Source: Flavobacterium kayseriense (GTDB lineage Bacteria > Bacteroidota > Bacteroidia > Flavobacteriales > Flavobacteriaceae). From it: 64,000 nucleotides of DNA. The stretch's first letter is position 1; each line of letters begins with the position of its first letter. The notes beneath the pieces were generated by a model. The model had not been told where the DNA came from and ran no database searches. It worked only from the letters and a program-made list of their open reading frames with translations. Below, piece after piece: positions 19,262 to 27,559 of this stretch. A program made the position numbers and the translations under genes. The stretch covers positions 186,001-250,000 of the forward strand of contig NZ_JACRUI010000004.1 of NCBI RefSeq assembly GCF_014305095.1, read 5' to 3'.

Positions 19262-20674
19262 ATGGCTAAGAAAAATACAGACAAAGTTGTCTTTCATCAA
19301 ATAAAAGTCCTTGATGCTGGTGCAAAAGGCGTTTCGGTAGCAAAGGCTCCCGATGGTAAGGTAGTGTTTATCCCTAATGTCGTTCCTGGCGATGTGGTAG
19401 ACGTACAAACATTTAAAAAACGTAAAGCGTATTACGAGGGTAAGGCGATTCATTTTCATGAATTCTCAGAGTACCGTGTAGAACCTGTTTGCGAGCACTT
19501 TGGTGTTTGTGGTGGTTGTAAATGGCAAAATATGAACTACGATCAGCAACTTGTTTTTAAACAAAACGAGGTGAAAAACCATTTGCAACGTATTGGAAAA
19601 ATTGAATTACCTGAATTTGAAGACATTCTAGGTTCAGAAAAAAAGTTTTTCTACCGCAATAAAATGGAATTTTCGTTTTCGAACAGCCGCTGGTTGACCG
19701 AAGCAGAAATTGCTAGCACAGAGGATTTAGGAAACCGAAATGCTTTAGGTTTTCATATCCCGAAAATGTGGGATAAAATTCTAGACATCAATAAATGTCA
19801 TTTACAAGAAGATCCATCGAATGCGATTAGAAACGAAGTACGTGATTTTGCTAATGCAAACGGACTTACTTTTTTTAATCCAAGAGAACATTCTGGTTTA
19901 TTGAGAACCCTGATGTTACGTACAGCTTCGACTGGCGAGATCATGGTGTTGATTCAGTTTTTTGAAAACGACAAAGCCAACAGAGAGTTAATCTTAGATC
20001 ACCTTTACGAGAAATTTCCTCAAATTACATCGCTACAATACGTAGTAAATAATAAGGCAAATGATACCTTATATGATACAGATATTAAGTTGTACAAAGG
20101 ACGCGATTACATCCTAGAGGAAATGGAAGGGTTAAAATTTAGCATTAACGCTAAATCATTTTACCAAACCAACTCAGATCAAGCTTACGAATTATATAAG
20201 ATCACTAGAGATTTTGCTGGTTTAACGGGTGAAGAAATTGTTTATGATTTATATACTGGAACTGGTACTATTGCACAGTTTGTTTCTAAAAAAGCAAAAA
20301 AAGTAATAGGTGTTGAGAGTGTTCCTGATGCTATAAAAGATGCAAAAGCAAACGCGGTGCGCAATACTATTGATAATTGTGAGTTTTATGTAGGTGACAT
20401 GAAAGTGGTATTCAACGACGCTTTTATTGCGCAACACGGACAACCGGATGTAATTATCACTGATCCACCAAGAGATGGAATGCACAAAGACGTGATTGAA
20501 CAAATCATGAAAATTGCTCCTGCTAAGGTGGTTTACGTAAGTTGTAACTCGGCTACGCAAGCTAGAGACTTAGCTTTGATGGACGAGAAGTACAAAGTAA
20601 CTCGCGTGCGTCCCGTAGATATGTTTCCGCAAACGCATCACGTAGAAAATGTAGTTCTTCTTGAGTTGAGATAG
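19262..20674 (+). CDS. rlmD: 23S rRNA (uracil-1939-C5)-methyltransferase, RlmD/RumA family
   Basis: 470 residues. An N-terminal TRAM domain (about 10-65) is followed by the [4Fe-4S] cysteines CEHFGVCGGCKW (about 77-88) plus a further cysteine near C178. The SAM-binding DLYTGTGTIAQ and the catalytic loop VYVSCNSATQARDL follow, where the cysteine is the nucleophile. It methylates C5 of a uridine in 23S rRNA or tRNA; flavobacterial members are generally annotated RlmD but position specificity is not provable here. It precedes DUF6452-DUF6048, a neighbourhood I recall as conserved in Flavobacterium. Confidence 0.88.
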   Translation: MAKKNTDKVVFHQIKVLDAGAKGVSVAKAPDGKVVFIPNVVPGDVVDVQTFKKRKAYYEGKAIHFHEFSEYRVEPVCEHFGVCGGCKWQNMNYDQQLVFKQNEVKNHLQRIGKIELPEFEDILGSEKKFFYRNKMEFSFSNSRWLTEAEIASTEDLGNRNALGFHIPKMWDKILDINKCHLQEDPSNAIRNEVRDFANANGLTFFNPREHSGLLRTLMLRTASTGEIMVLIQFFENDKANRELILDHLYEKFPQITSLQYVVNNKANDTLYDTDIKLYKGRDYILEEMEGLKFSINAKSFYQTNSDQAYELYKITRDFAGLTGEEIVYDLYTGTGTIAQFVSKKAKKVIGVESVPDAIKDAKANAVRNTIDNCEFYVGDMKVVFNDAFIAQHGQPDVIITDPPRDGMHKDVIEQIMKIAPAKVVYVSCNSATQARDLALMDEKYKVTRVRPVDMFPQTHHVENVVLLELR

Positions 20675-20692
20675 ATTATTACTAGTAATTAG

Positions 20693-20733
20693 TTAAAAGT
20701 AATTAGTCTCCATTGTGTACTAATTACTTTTAA
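20693..20733 (+). terminator. Long hairpin after rlmD, probable terminator
   Basis: TTAAAAGTAATTAGT (20693-20707) pairs perfectly with ACTAATTACTTTTAA (20719-20733). It is followed by short near-repeats of ACTATTAACTTCTCAC/ACTATTTACTACTCAC up to the next gene, and there is no clean T-run, so the termination role is inferred. Confidence 0.5.
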
Positions 20734-20788
20734 CTTCTGACTACTCACTATTAACTTCTCACTATTTACTACTCACTATATATTTGAT

Positions 20789-21310
20789 ATGAAAAAAATA
20801 ATTCTTCTAGTTATAGCTATGGCTTTCACTTTCTCCAGCTGCGAGAAAGATGATATTTGTGATGCTAATACCAGTACTACTCCCAGGTTAGTGATTAGTT
20901 TTTATGACGTAAATAATGCATCAGTAGCTAAAAGCGTGACTGACCTCACCATTATAGGCGAAGGAATGACTGAGGGAATAACTTTTAGCGGAAGCACACT
21001 AATTAATGGCAACACTGTTTCTATTCCTTTACAAACAGATGTTGATGCCACTACCTTTCGTTTTATTTTAAATTTTGGCAATGCAAATCCTGCTGTGGTA
21101 AACGAGGATATCGTTCGACTGAATTATACTAGAAAAAACGAATTTGTATCACGAGCTTGTGGTTTTAAAACAACTTACCTACTTGATCGAGCAACGCCTT
21201 TTGTACATACCGATGGTGCAACTGCTGATGGCAAATGGATGAATACGATTGCAGTAAAAAACAGTACTATAGAAACCGAAAATGAAACACACCTTGAAAT
21301 ATTTTTTTAG
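20789..21310 (+). CDS. DUF6452 family lipoprotein
   Basis: 173 residues. The signal peptide ends in the lipobox FTFSSCEKDD, with C18 followed by the K-D-D pattern that promotes surface export of lipoproteins in Bacteroidota. The mature part is beta-rich with a conserved 'CxF' near RACGFKTTY. The family is restricted to flavobacteria and of unknown function. It overlaps the next gene by 29 bases (different frame), and the pair probably works together. Confidence 0.75.
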   Translation: MKKIILLVIAMAFTFSSCEKDDICDANTSTTPRLVISFYDVNNASVAKSVTDLTIIGEGMTEGITFSGSTLINGNTVSIPLQTDVDATTFRFILNFGNANPAVVNEDIVRLNYTRKNEFVSRACGFKTTYLLDRATPFVHTDGATADGKWMNTIAVKNSTIETENETHLEIFF

Positions 21311-22109
21311 CATTTGCTTGATTTTCTGTTTTTTAGCTGCAGCAGCGCAAGAGAAACCAGCACCTAAAAACACTACGGACTCAGAAGGAATTCTTCCTGA
21401 AGCTGCGGTTAGCAAGGCTGCTGTAAAAACGGCAAGCTCAGTAGTAGATAGTATCCCTGTAAAAACAGATCGCTACGGTTTGCGTGTAGGAATTGATGTT
21501 TTTCGCTTGACTCGTGCGATATATGACAAGAACTATAAAGGTGTCGAGATTGTAGCCGACTACCGATTGACAAAAAAATATTTTTTGGCGGCCGAATTAG
21601 GTAATGAAAACAAAACCACTGATGACGATCGTTTAAATTTCACATCTAAAGGATCCTACCTTAAAGTAGGATTTGATTACAACGCTTATGAAAACTGGTT
21701 AGACATGGAAAACGTGATCTCGATAGGTATGCGTTACGGTTTTAGCACTTTTAGTCAAGATTTAAATTCGTTTAAAATTTATAATTCTAATCCTTATTTT
21801 GGAGAGAAACCTGCTTACCCCTCTACAGAGAGTTATTCAGGGCTGTCTGCAAGCTGGATTGAAGTAGTTGCTGGGATAAAAGCCAAAGTTTTTAATAATG
21901 TATTCATGGGTTTTAGCTTGCGATTGAATCAATTAGTGACCAATAAAAAACCCGAGAACTTCGATAATTTGTACATCCCTGGATTTAACAAAACCTATGA
22001 TGGTACTTTTGGAGTTGGTTTTAATTACACCGTTTCTTATTTTATTCCTATTTATAAAAAGAAAATAAAACTAGCACCAATAGCTAAAAAAGAAGCTCCT
22101 AAAAAATAA
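21282..22109 (+). CDS. DUF6048 family outer-membrane protein
   Basis: 275 residues with a signal peptide (MKHTLKYFFSICLIFCFLAAAAQ), a short Pro/Ala/Ser linker, then about 200 residues of amphipathic strands ending in a basic tail (KLAPIAKKEAPKK). The start lies within the 3' end of the DUF6452 gene, indicating translational coupling. DUF6048 is a flavobacterial family of predicted outer-membrane proteins; no role is established as far as I know. Confidence 0.75.
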   Translation: MKHTLKYFFSICLIFCFLAAAAQEKPAPKNTTDSEGILPEAAVSKAAVKTASSVVDSIPVKTDRYGLRVGIDVFRLTRAIYDKNYKGVEIVADYRLTKKYFLAAELGNENKTTDDDRLNFTSKGSYLKVGFDYNAYENWLDMENVISIGMRYGFSTFSQDLNSFKIYNSNPYFGEKPAYPSTESYSGLSASWIEVVAGIKAKVFNNVFMGFSLRLNQLVTNKKPENFDNLYIPGFNKTYDGTFGVGFNYTVSYFIPIYKKKIKLAPIAKKEAPKK

Positions 22110-22129
22110 TCTTGCTTATCGCTTGACAC

Positions 22130-22168
22130 AAAAAACCGCAAATTCAAAATTGAATTTGCGGTTTTTTT
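22130..22168 (+). terminator. Rho-independent terminator
   Basis: CCGCAAATTCA (22136-22146) pairs with TGAATTTGCGG (22151-22161) around a 4-base loop and is followed by TTTTTTT. Confidence 0.92.
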
Positions 22169-22218
22169 ATTGTTCTCTAAATTGTTTTAAACTAGGCTGT
22201 TTTATGAAAAGTGAATTA

Positions 22219-22455
22219 CTATCCTATTTCTTTTACACCTTTAGCAAAAACCCATTTCATGTATAATTTCTCTCCGTCTTTGGTTTTTACGGCTTGGAAT
22301 TTTGGTGCTAAAAAAGTACCTATCACAAACGCAATAAAGGGAACCCAAAAACCAGTTAGACCAGTGTAGCTAGCTACTAAATAACGTGCTAAAATAAACA
22401 ATGATGCAAAGCACCCTAGTTGGTATAAAAAAGCTCTTACTTGTAATCGTGTCAT
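22219..22455 (-). CDS. Small two-span membrane protein, function unknown
   Basis: 78 residues: MTRLQVRAFLYQLGCFASLFI opens a first hydrophobic segment, a second spans about 33-52, and a basic C-terminal KDGEKLYMKWVFAKGVKE follows. It has clear protein-like composition and a good start, and is probably a conserved flavobacterial hypothetical. No function can be inferred. Confidence 0.55.
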   Translation of the reverse strand: MTRLQVRAFLYQLGCFASLFILARYLVASYTGLTGFWVPFIAFVIGTFLAPKFQAVKTKDGEKLYMKWVFAKGVKEIG

Positions 22456-22584
22456 TTTATGTGTTTTAATGTCGGTTAAGTCAAATATCGTTTGTCCAAA
22501 GTCATAATGACTATACTATAACGAATTTTTAATCTACGACGATGACTAATTTATTTCCTCTTATTTGTATTTCTACTTATTGTA

Positions 22585-23760
22585 TTATTCTGCATCACCT
22601 TCAGTCACTTGAAACTTGGTACGCTTGCTTCCTTCGTACATTTCGTATTTTACTAAACGTGCTTCGATACTTGCATTAAATAGTTTAATTTTTCTAGAAG
22701 GTCTAAGTCCAACAAATTTCAAGGCATCTAGATTTCCTGTAATAAACCAAGAGTTAGTACCAGGATAATTTTTCTTCAAGGTATCACCTATACTTTTGTA
22801 AAACTCCTCCATGTGAATGTCTAAACGCTCATCATAAGGCGGATTAAAAACCATGTGCAGTTTCCCTTCGGTTGTTTTCTCCGTATCAAAAAAGTTCCTT
22901 TCTTCGATCTTTATGTATTCGTCTAGGTTGGCATTTTTAATATTGTCCTTCGCTTTCTGTACTGCCGATGGTGCTTTGTCATAACCAGTGATGGTATAAT
23001 GAAACTCACGTACTCTCTTTAACAAACTAGTGGTGATATTATCAAACAACTCATTGTCCCAATCGTGCCATTTCTCAAAAGCAAACTCTTTGCGGTTAAT
23101 GTTAGCTGGGATATTACAAGCGATCATCGCTGCCTCAGCAAGGAAAGTTCCTGACCCACACATAGGATCTAAAAAGTCACCTTGTCCGTCCCAACCTGAA
23201 AGTAACAACACTCCAGCTGCTAACACTTCGTTTATAGGTGCAATATTAGTAGCTGTTCTATACCCACGTTGGTGAAGCGAGTTACCTGAGGTATCTAATG
23301 CTACCGAAACCTGGTCTCTATCAATATGAATGTTTATTCTTAAATCAGGGTGTACTTTATCAATACTGGGACGTTGTCCCGTTCTTTCTCTAAACTGATC
23401 TACAATCGCATCCTTACATTTTTGCGATACAAACTCGGAATGATTAAAGTTATCGGAATGCACCGTAGCATCAATCACAAACGTTTGGTTAGCATTGATG
23501 TATTTAGACCAGTTCACACCGGCTACTCCTTTATATAAAGCTTGTTCATTATTTGCCTTAAAAAAATAGATAGGTTTCAATATTTTTAGTGCGGTGCGCA
23601 ACGATAAATTGGCTTTGTACATAAATCCTTTATCACCCTTAAAACTCACCATTCTTACACCCTGCTCCACATCTTGCGCGCCTAGCATTAGTAATTCCTT
23701 TGCTAATATTTCTTCAAAACCGTAAAAGGTTTTGGCAATCATCTTAAAATTATTTTCCAT
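22585..23760 (-). CDS. THUMP-domain SAM-dependent RNA methyltransferase (RlmL N-terminal-like)
   Basis: 391 residues. An N-terminal ferredoxin-like/THUMP region (about 1-160) is followed by a UPF0020-type Rossmann methyltransferase with FLDPMCGSGTFLAEAAM (SAM binding) and VFNPPYDERL (the NPPY catalytic motif of N2-guanine methyltransferases). By family it modifies a guanosine in 23S rRNA (m2G2445 class) or tRNA. The RlmK half found in the gamma-proteobacterial fusion is absent. Confidence 0.87.
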   Translation of the reverse strand: MENNFKMIAKTFYGFEEILAKELLMLGAQDVEQGVRMVSFKGDKGFMYKANLSLRTALKILKPIYFFKANNEQALYKGVAGVNWSKYINANQTFVIDATVHSDNFNHSEFVSQKCKDAIVDQFRERTGQRPSIDKVHPDLRINIHIDRDQVSVALDTSGNSLHQRGYRTATNIAPINEVLAAGVLLLSGWDGQGDFLDPMCGSGTFLAEAAMIACNIPANINRKEFAFEKWHDWDNELFDNITTSLLKRVREFHYTITGYDKAPSAVQKAKDNIKNANLDEYIKIEERNFFDTEKTTEGKLHMVFNPPYDERLDIHMEEFYKSIGDTLKKNYPGTNSWFITGNLDALKFVGLRPSRKIKLFNASIEARLVKYEMYEGSKRTKFQVTEGDAE

Positions 23761-23886
23761 TTTGTTTGTGTCAATTGAAACAGCCCTATTCCTGTTTCTA
23801 GTTTAATTTGCTTTAAAAAATCAAATCACCACACTTAGATTCATTTTGTATCTATAGCTGATAGTTATTTTTCTGCAAAAATACAC

Positions 23887-23894
23887 TAAATTTG
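23887..23894 (+). promoter_or_regulatory. Possible -7 promoter element (TAAATTTG)
   Basis: It matches the Bacteroidota TAnnTTTG element 28 bases upstream of the methyltransferase start. A clear -33 TTTG is not found at 19-21 bases, so this is a weak call. Confidence 0.4.
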
Positions 23895-23921
23895 CCGGAT
23901 AGAATAAATTGAAAAAGATAA

Positions 23922-24686
23922 ATGTCTGAAGAACAAAAACCAAATGCAATAAATCCCGAACAACCAACTGAGACTTGGTTCAGTTCATGGTTCGATACGC
24001 CATACTACCATATCCTTTATAAGGAACGCAATTATAGAGAAGCACAGGTTTTCATGGATAACATCACCCATTACTTAAATTTACCTGAAAAGGCAAAAGT
24101 ATTGGATTTAGCCTGTGGCAAAGGAAGACATTCTATTTACTTGAACCAATTGGGGTTTGACGTACTAGGAGCTGATTTATCAGAAAATAGTATAGCCGAA
24201 GCGCAAAAAAACACCAACAGTAGTTTGCACTTCAAGGTACACGATATGCGCGAACCTTTTGAGGAAAAATACGATGCTATTTTTAACTTATTCACTAGCT
24301 TTGGTTATTTCGAAAACGACGAAGACAACCTAACTACCCTAAAAGCCATCAAAGAAAGCCTTTCCGAATACGGTTTTGCAGTTATTGACTTTATGAACGT
24401 TAACAATGTTTTAGACACCTTAGTTCCTGAGGAAACTAAAGTGGTTGACGGAATCACCTTTAACTTAAAACGCTACCTAAAAGACGGTCACATCATCAAA
24501 GAAATCGCTTTTGAGGACCAAGGCAAAGCGTTCTTGTTTTTCGAGAAAGTAAAAGCGCTAACCCTGCAAGATTTTGAAACCTTGATGGACGAAGCTGGAA
24601 TCTACCTGCTGGATATTTTTGGGGATTATAAGCTAAAAAAATTCCACAAACTAGATAGCGAGCGCCTAATTTTAATTTTTAAGTAA
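23922..24686 (+). CDS. Class I SAM-dependent methyltransferase
   Basis: 254 residues with motif I VLDLACGKGRHSIYLNQLG (about 60-78), acidic GADLS at the end of strand 2, and FNLFTSFGYF as motif IV region. It is a small-molecule type methyltransferase (Methyltransf_25-like). It is followed 48 bases later by the ZIP transporter on the same strand. The substrate is unknown. Confidence 0.85.
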   Translation: MSEEQKPNAINPEQPTETWFSSWFDTPYYHILYKERNYREAQVFMDNITHYLNLPEKAKVLDLACGKGRHSIYLNQLGFDVLGADLSENSIAEAQKNTNSSLHFKVHDMREPFEEKYDAIFNLFTSFGYFENDEDNLTTLKAIKESLSEYGFAVIDFMNVNNVLDTLVPEETKVVDGITFNLKRYLKDGHIIKEIAFEDQGKAFLFFEKVKALTLQDFETLMDEAGIYLLDIFGDYKLKKFHKLDSERLILIFK

Positions 24687-24734
24687 TAGCCACAACGAGA
24701 CACGACCTTCGATTCTAACGACTCCTCCTACCCT

Positions 24735-25406
24735 ATGAATTACCTTTTACCCTTACTATCCGTACTGCTAGGTTACATCATTGCATCGGTATTAAAACCA
24801 AAGAATAAAACCAACCTAAAGCTGCTATTGGCTTTTAGTGGTTCGTTTCTGTTGTCTTTAACCGTTATGCATTTGCTACCGGATGTGTACGAGAGTCAAA
24901 ACGAAGCAACAGGGATTTTCATTATGCTGGGGATTTTATTCCAAATCATACTTGAGTTTTTCTCTAAAGGTGCTGAGCACGGACACGTACACGGCAAAGA
25001 AAACATGACCCACATTCCGTGGTTACTTTTTATTAGCCTTTGTATTCATGCTTTTCTAGAAGGTTTCCCCGTAGGGCATCACGAAGACAATCTAGCCATA
25101 GGAATCGCCATACACCACTTGCCTATTGCGATTATTTTAACCACCTTTTTTATCAACTCACATCTTAACACCAAAGCTATTTTTGCTTTCATGATCACCT
25201 TTGCGATCATGACACCACTAGGTACATTTGTATCCGACTATTCTCCGGTTTTAAACCAATACACCACCCAAATCACCGCTGTAGTCATCGGAATCTTATT
25301 TCACATTTCGTCTACCATCATCTTCGAAAGCAGTGAAGGCCATAAATTTAACATCGCCAAGGTTTCTATGATCATCCTAGGAATCTTACTAGCCTACTTT
25401 TTATAA
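24735..25406 (+). CDS. ZIP family divalent metal transporter
   Basis: 223 residues with about seven hydrophobic segments. The metal-binding signature of ZIP proteins is visible: HAFLEGFPVGHHED in TM4 and AIHHLPIAI in TM5, preceded by a histidine-rich cytosolic loop (EHGHVHGKENMTH). It transports Zn2+ or another divalent cation across the inner membrane. It may be co-transcribed with the upstream methyltransferase. Confidence 0.88.
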   Translation: MNYLLPLLSVLLGYIIASVLKPKNKTNLKLLLAFSGSFLLSLTVMHLLPDVYESQNEATGIFIMLGILFQIILEFFSKGAEHGHVHGKENMTHIPWLLFISLCIHAFLEGFPVGHHEDNLAIGIAIHHLPIAIILTTFFINSHLNTKAIFAFMITFAIMTPLGTFVSDYSPVLNQYTTQITAVVIGILFHISSTIIFESSEGHKFNIAKVSMIILGILLAYFL

Positions 25407-25410
25407 CATA

Positions 25411-25508
25411 TTTGGGCGTGCCCCGCAAAAAAACGGGTCGGGCTATGCGCTGCAATCTTTTATTTTTTTTCAAAAAATAAAAGGATTTTCGCTCCTAACC
25501 CTCACGCA
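25411..25508. repeat. Flavobacterial intergenic palindromic repeat
   Basis: It reads TTTGGGCGTGCCCCGC..CGGGTCGGGCTATGCGC, then an inner hairpin of TTTTATTTTTTT/AAAAAATAAAA, and ends GGATTTTCGCTCCTAACCCTCACGCA in pieces. It is a member of the same dispersed family as 16.5 kb (ending 'CTATCCCTAAnGCA'). It marks the last recognisable chromosomal sequence before the cassette array begins. Confidence 0.6.
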
Positions 25509-25582
25509 AGCACCTACTGCACTCACAAATAAAAAAGACAGAAAAAACTTAGTGATCATTAAAAAATATCAAAAAACATGTA

Positions 25583-25590
25583 TATATTTG
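25583..25590 (+). promoter_or_regulatory. Possible promoter driving the cassette array
   Basis: TATATTTG matches the Bacteroidota -7 element and lies 14 bases before the first cassette boundary, inside an inverted repeat TGTATATAT/TTATATACA. It is in the position where an integron Pc promoter would be expected. No -33 TTTG at the right distance, so the call is tentative. Confidence 0.4.
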
Positions 25591-25603
25591 ATGTTATATA
25601 CAA

Positions 25604-25610
25604 GTTGGCA
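25604..25610 (+). other. First cassette boundary (R'-like core GTTGGCA)
   Basis: GTTGGCA is the exact reverse complement of TGCCAAC at 26147-26153, the left end of attC A. It marks where cassette 1 was joined to the chromosome and is therefore the candidate attI-side junction. No palindrome of the attC type lies to its left. Confidence 0.7.
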
Positions 25611-25627
25611 TTAAGCTTAAGAAAAAA

Positions 25628-26137
25628 ATGAGAACAAAAATTTTAACAATACTATTTTTTACTTTCTTGATTTCAAGTAAATCATTAGCCTGCGATTGTA
25701 AAATTTCTAAAAATCTAAAAGAAATTCAAAAGAGAGAATTTACGGAATCAAAATATATTTTTATCGGAGAAATTTTGAAAATTGATTCTAAAAAACACAC
25801 GTTTGAAATTAAAGTTATTGAATCTTTTAAAGGAGTATTAAACGGAAAAGTTTATGGCGGAATATATAATCAACAGTGCGGACCTGTAATTGATAAAAGT
25901 GGAATGTGGCTGATTTATGCCAATCGTAAATCAAACAAACTAATTCAAATAAGAGCTTGCGGAATAACTCGAAGTTTTAAAAATCCTGAAAATAATATTT
26001 CTGCAACAAGAGTACCAAATCCGCCACCTTTAAATCAAACGAAATCTCAAAATATGAAAGTTCAATCTAACTGGAAATTAAGAGCTAAATCCGATTTAGA
26101 AAATGAAATAGCCGAATTAAGAAAAAAAACTAAATAA
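25628..26137 (+). CDS. Cassette 1: exported protein with NTR/TIMP-like features
   Basis: 169 residues. The signal peptide MRTKILTILFFTFLISSKSLA is followed directly by CDC, then ESKYIFIGEILKID, a pattern like that of the netrin/TIMP-like (OB-fold) exported proteins in which an N-terminal CxC precedes 'vFxGxV'. Two more cysteines (about 80 and 101) could form disulfides. The C-terminal 35 residues are charged (LENEIAELRKKTK). The gene sits 18 bases after the cassette boundary. The function is unknown; small exported proteins are frequent cassette cargo. Confidence 0.7.
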   Translation: MRTKILTILFFTFLISSKSLACDCKISKNLKEIQKREFTESKYIFIGEILKIDSKKHTFEIKVIESFKGVLNGKVYGGIYNQQCGPVIDKSGMWLIYANRKSNKLIQIRACGITRSFKNPENNISATRVPNPPPLNQTKSQNMKVQSNWKLRAKSDLENEIAELRKKTK

Positions 26138-26146
26138 AAAGCCAAC

Positions 26147-26270
26147 TGCCAACAACCATTTTGAGCTAGCTGGAGTTTAGTGGAATTACCGTTTCGCATC
26201 ACGTTTTCGTTAAGCCGAAAACTGAGCGTTTACGAACTTCCAGCCATCTCAAAGTGGCGAAACGTTACCT
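26147..26270 (+). repeat. attC-like site A
   Basis: 124 bp from R'' TGCCAAC to R' GTTACCT (26264-26270). The arms ATTTTGAG...GCTGGA (26158-26174) and TCCAGC...CTCAAAGTGG pair with a 3-base mismatch bubble. An inner hairpin TTTTCG-TTAAGC-CGAAAA sits in the centre. The conserved core GTGGAATTAnCGTTTCGCATC is shared with C, D and F. The length is in the range of the Vibrio cholerae VCR repeats. Confidence 0.85.
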
Positions 26271-26329
26271 GCAAGCCTACCAGAAAGCCTCGCAAAACAA
26301 TGAATATAAAAAAATTATAACCGAAAAAA

Positions 26330-27556
26330 ATGGCAACAAGAAGTGCGGAAGCAACAATAAAAGGTTATTACTATCAATTTGATACTTCTATTTTAAAATT
26401 ATTAGAATTAGCAAACGATGATGACGAAATTACGATTGAAGGAATTGAAGATATTGACATTAATTCAACAGATGAAACTACCATTCAATGCAAGTATTTG
26501 TCAAAACCAAACTTTATAAATTCAGCAGTTAGAGAACCAATTTCATTGATGCTAGACCATTTTGTTAATCCAAAAACTAGTAGTATCTATAATTATGTTC
26601 TATATGCACATTTTGAAAATGAAATACCTGGAAATGAGCCAAAAATAGATTTAAAGAGATTAAAAGAAATACTAACTTATAAAATAAATAAAATTGAAAA
26701 ACATTATGAAATTGAAAAGAGCATCTCCGATGCTCAATTAAATTCATTTTTGCTTCAATTTAAATTTATATTCGGAATAGAATTTTACAAACAACAATTA
26801 TTAGTTGTTAATAAATTAAAAGATTTTTTCAGTTGTACGGAATTTGAAGCTGACACATTATATTATAATAATTCGTTAAGAATTGTAATTGACAAAGCAA
26901 TTAAAAAAGGATTATCAAATCGAAAAATAACAAAAAAAGACTTTTTAAATGAAATTAATTGTAGTCAACGACTATTTAATGAATGGTTTATAAAATTACG
27001 TTCTAGAAATGAATATTTTAAATTAATTTCACAAAATCTAAAATATACAAAAGCTTTAGTTCCAAATAAAACTAAATATATCTATATAGGTCAGGATATT
27101 TTAGAATCTGATAATTCAGAATTACCACTTTTAAGTTTCATTGAAAATTTAATTTCAAAATATTATAGGTTAAATACTTCTCTTCGAGATTCAAAACCAA
27201 TAACATTAATACTTGATACTGATTCTAAAAATTTAAAAGCAATAAAAGAAGAATTGATTAAGAACGAAATTTTATTCAATGATGGATATGAAGAAATATT
27301 ATTTTCAAATTTTGTTTTTAATAAAGAACCGATTATAAACACATCAAAAAATGGAACAAAATTATCTAAAAGTTCCTATAGTCTTAAAGTAATTTCTAAA
27401 CAAACTTTTGAATTTAATATCGTAGAAATTAGTTCTCCAAATGTCTACTTATATTTTTCAAAAGAAAATAATCCATTTAAGTTTTCGAAAGGTCAATATT
27501 TTGATATTAAACATTGCATCAATCTTAAAGAAATCCATAAACTCCTAACAGTCTAA
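26330..27556 (+). CDS. Cassette 2: DUF4297-type nuclease of a HerA anti-phage system
   Basis: 408 residues. The N-terminal domain fits a PD-(D/E)xK nuclease of the DUF4297/Cap4 type: KGYYYQFDTSILKLLE helix, EITIEGIEDIDI (acidic residues about E37-D43), then TTIQCKYLSK, where Q53-x-K55 is the QxK active-site variant. The C-terminal half has no named domain visible. The HerA ATPase gene begins 4 bases after the stop. DUF4297 plus HerA is an established defence pair, forming a large complex that degrades DNA on infection. Both genes are enclosed between attC A and B and are more AT-rich than the flanking chromosome. Confidence 0.75.
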   Translation: MATRSAEATIKGYYYQFDTSILKLLELANDDDEITIEGIEDIDINSTDETTIQCKYLSKPNFINSAVREPISLMLDHFVNPKTSSIYNYVLYAHFENEIPGNEPKIDLKRLKEILTYKINKIEKHYEIEKSISDAQLNSFLLQFKFIFGIEFYKQQLLVVNKLKDFFSCTEFEADTLYYNNSLRIVIDKAIKKGLSNRKITKKDFLNEINCSQRLFNEWFIKLRSRNEYFKLISQNLKYTKALVPNKTKYIYIGQDILESDNSELPLLSFIENLISKYYRLNTSLRDSKPITLILDTDSKNLKAIKEELIKNEILFNDGYEEILFSNFVFNKEPIINTSKNGTKLSKSSYSLKVISKQTFEFNIVEISSPNVYLYFSKENNPFKFSKGQYFDIKHCINLKEIHKLLTV

Positions 27557-27559
27557 AAA

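Noticed and set aside
20779..20786. TATATTTG before the DUF6452 gene as promoter
   Set aside because: It ends only two bases before the ATG, so the expected transcript start would fall inside the gene.
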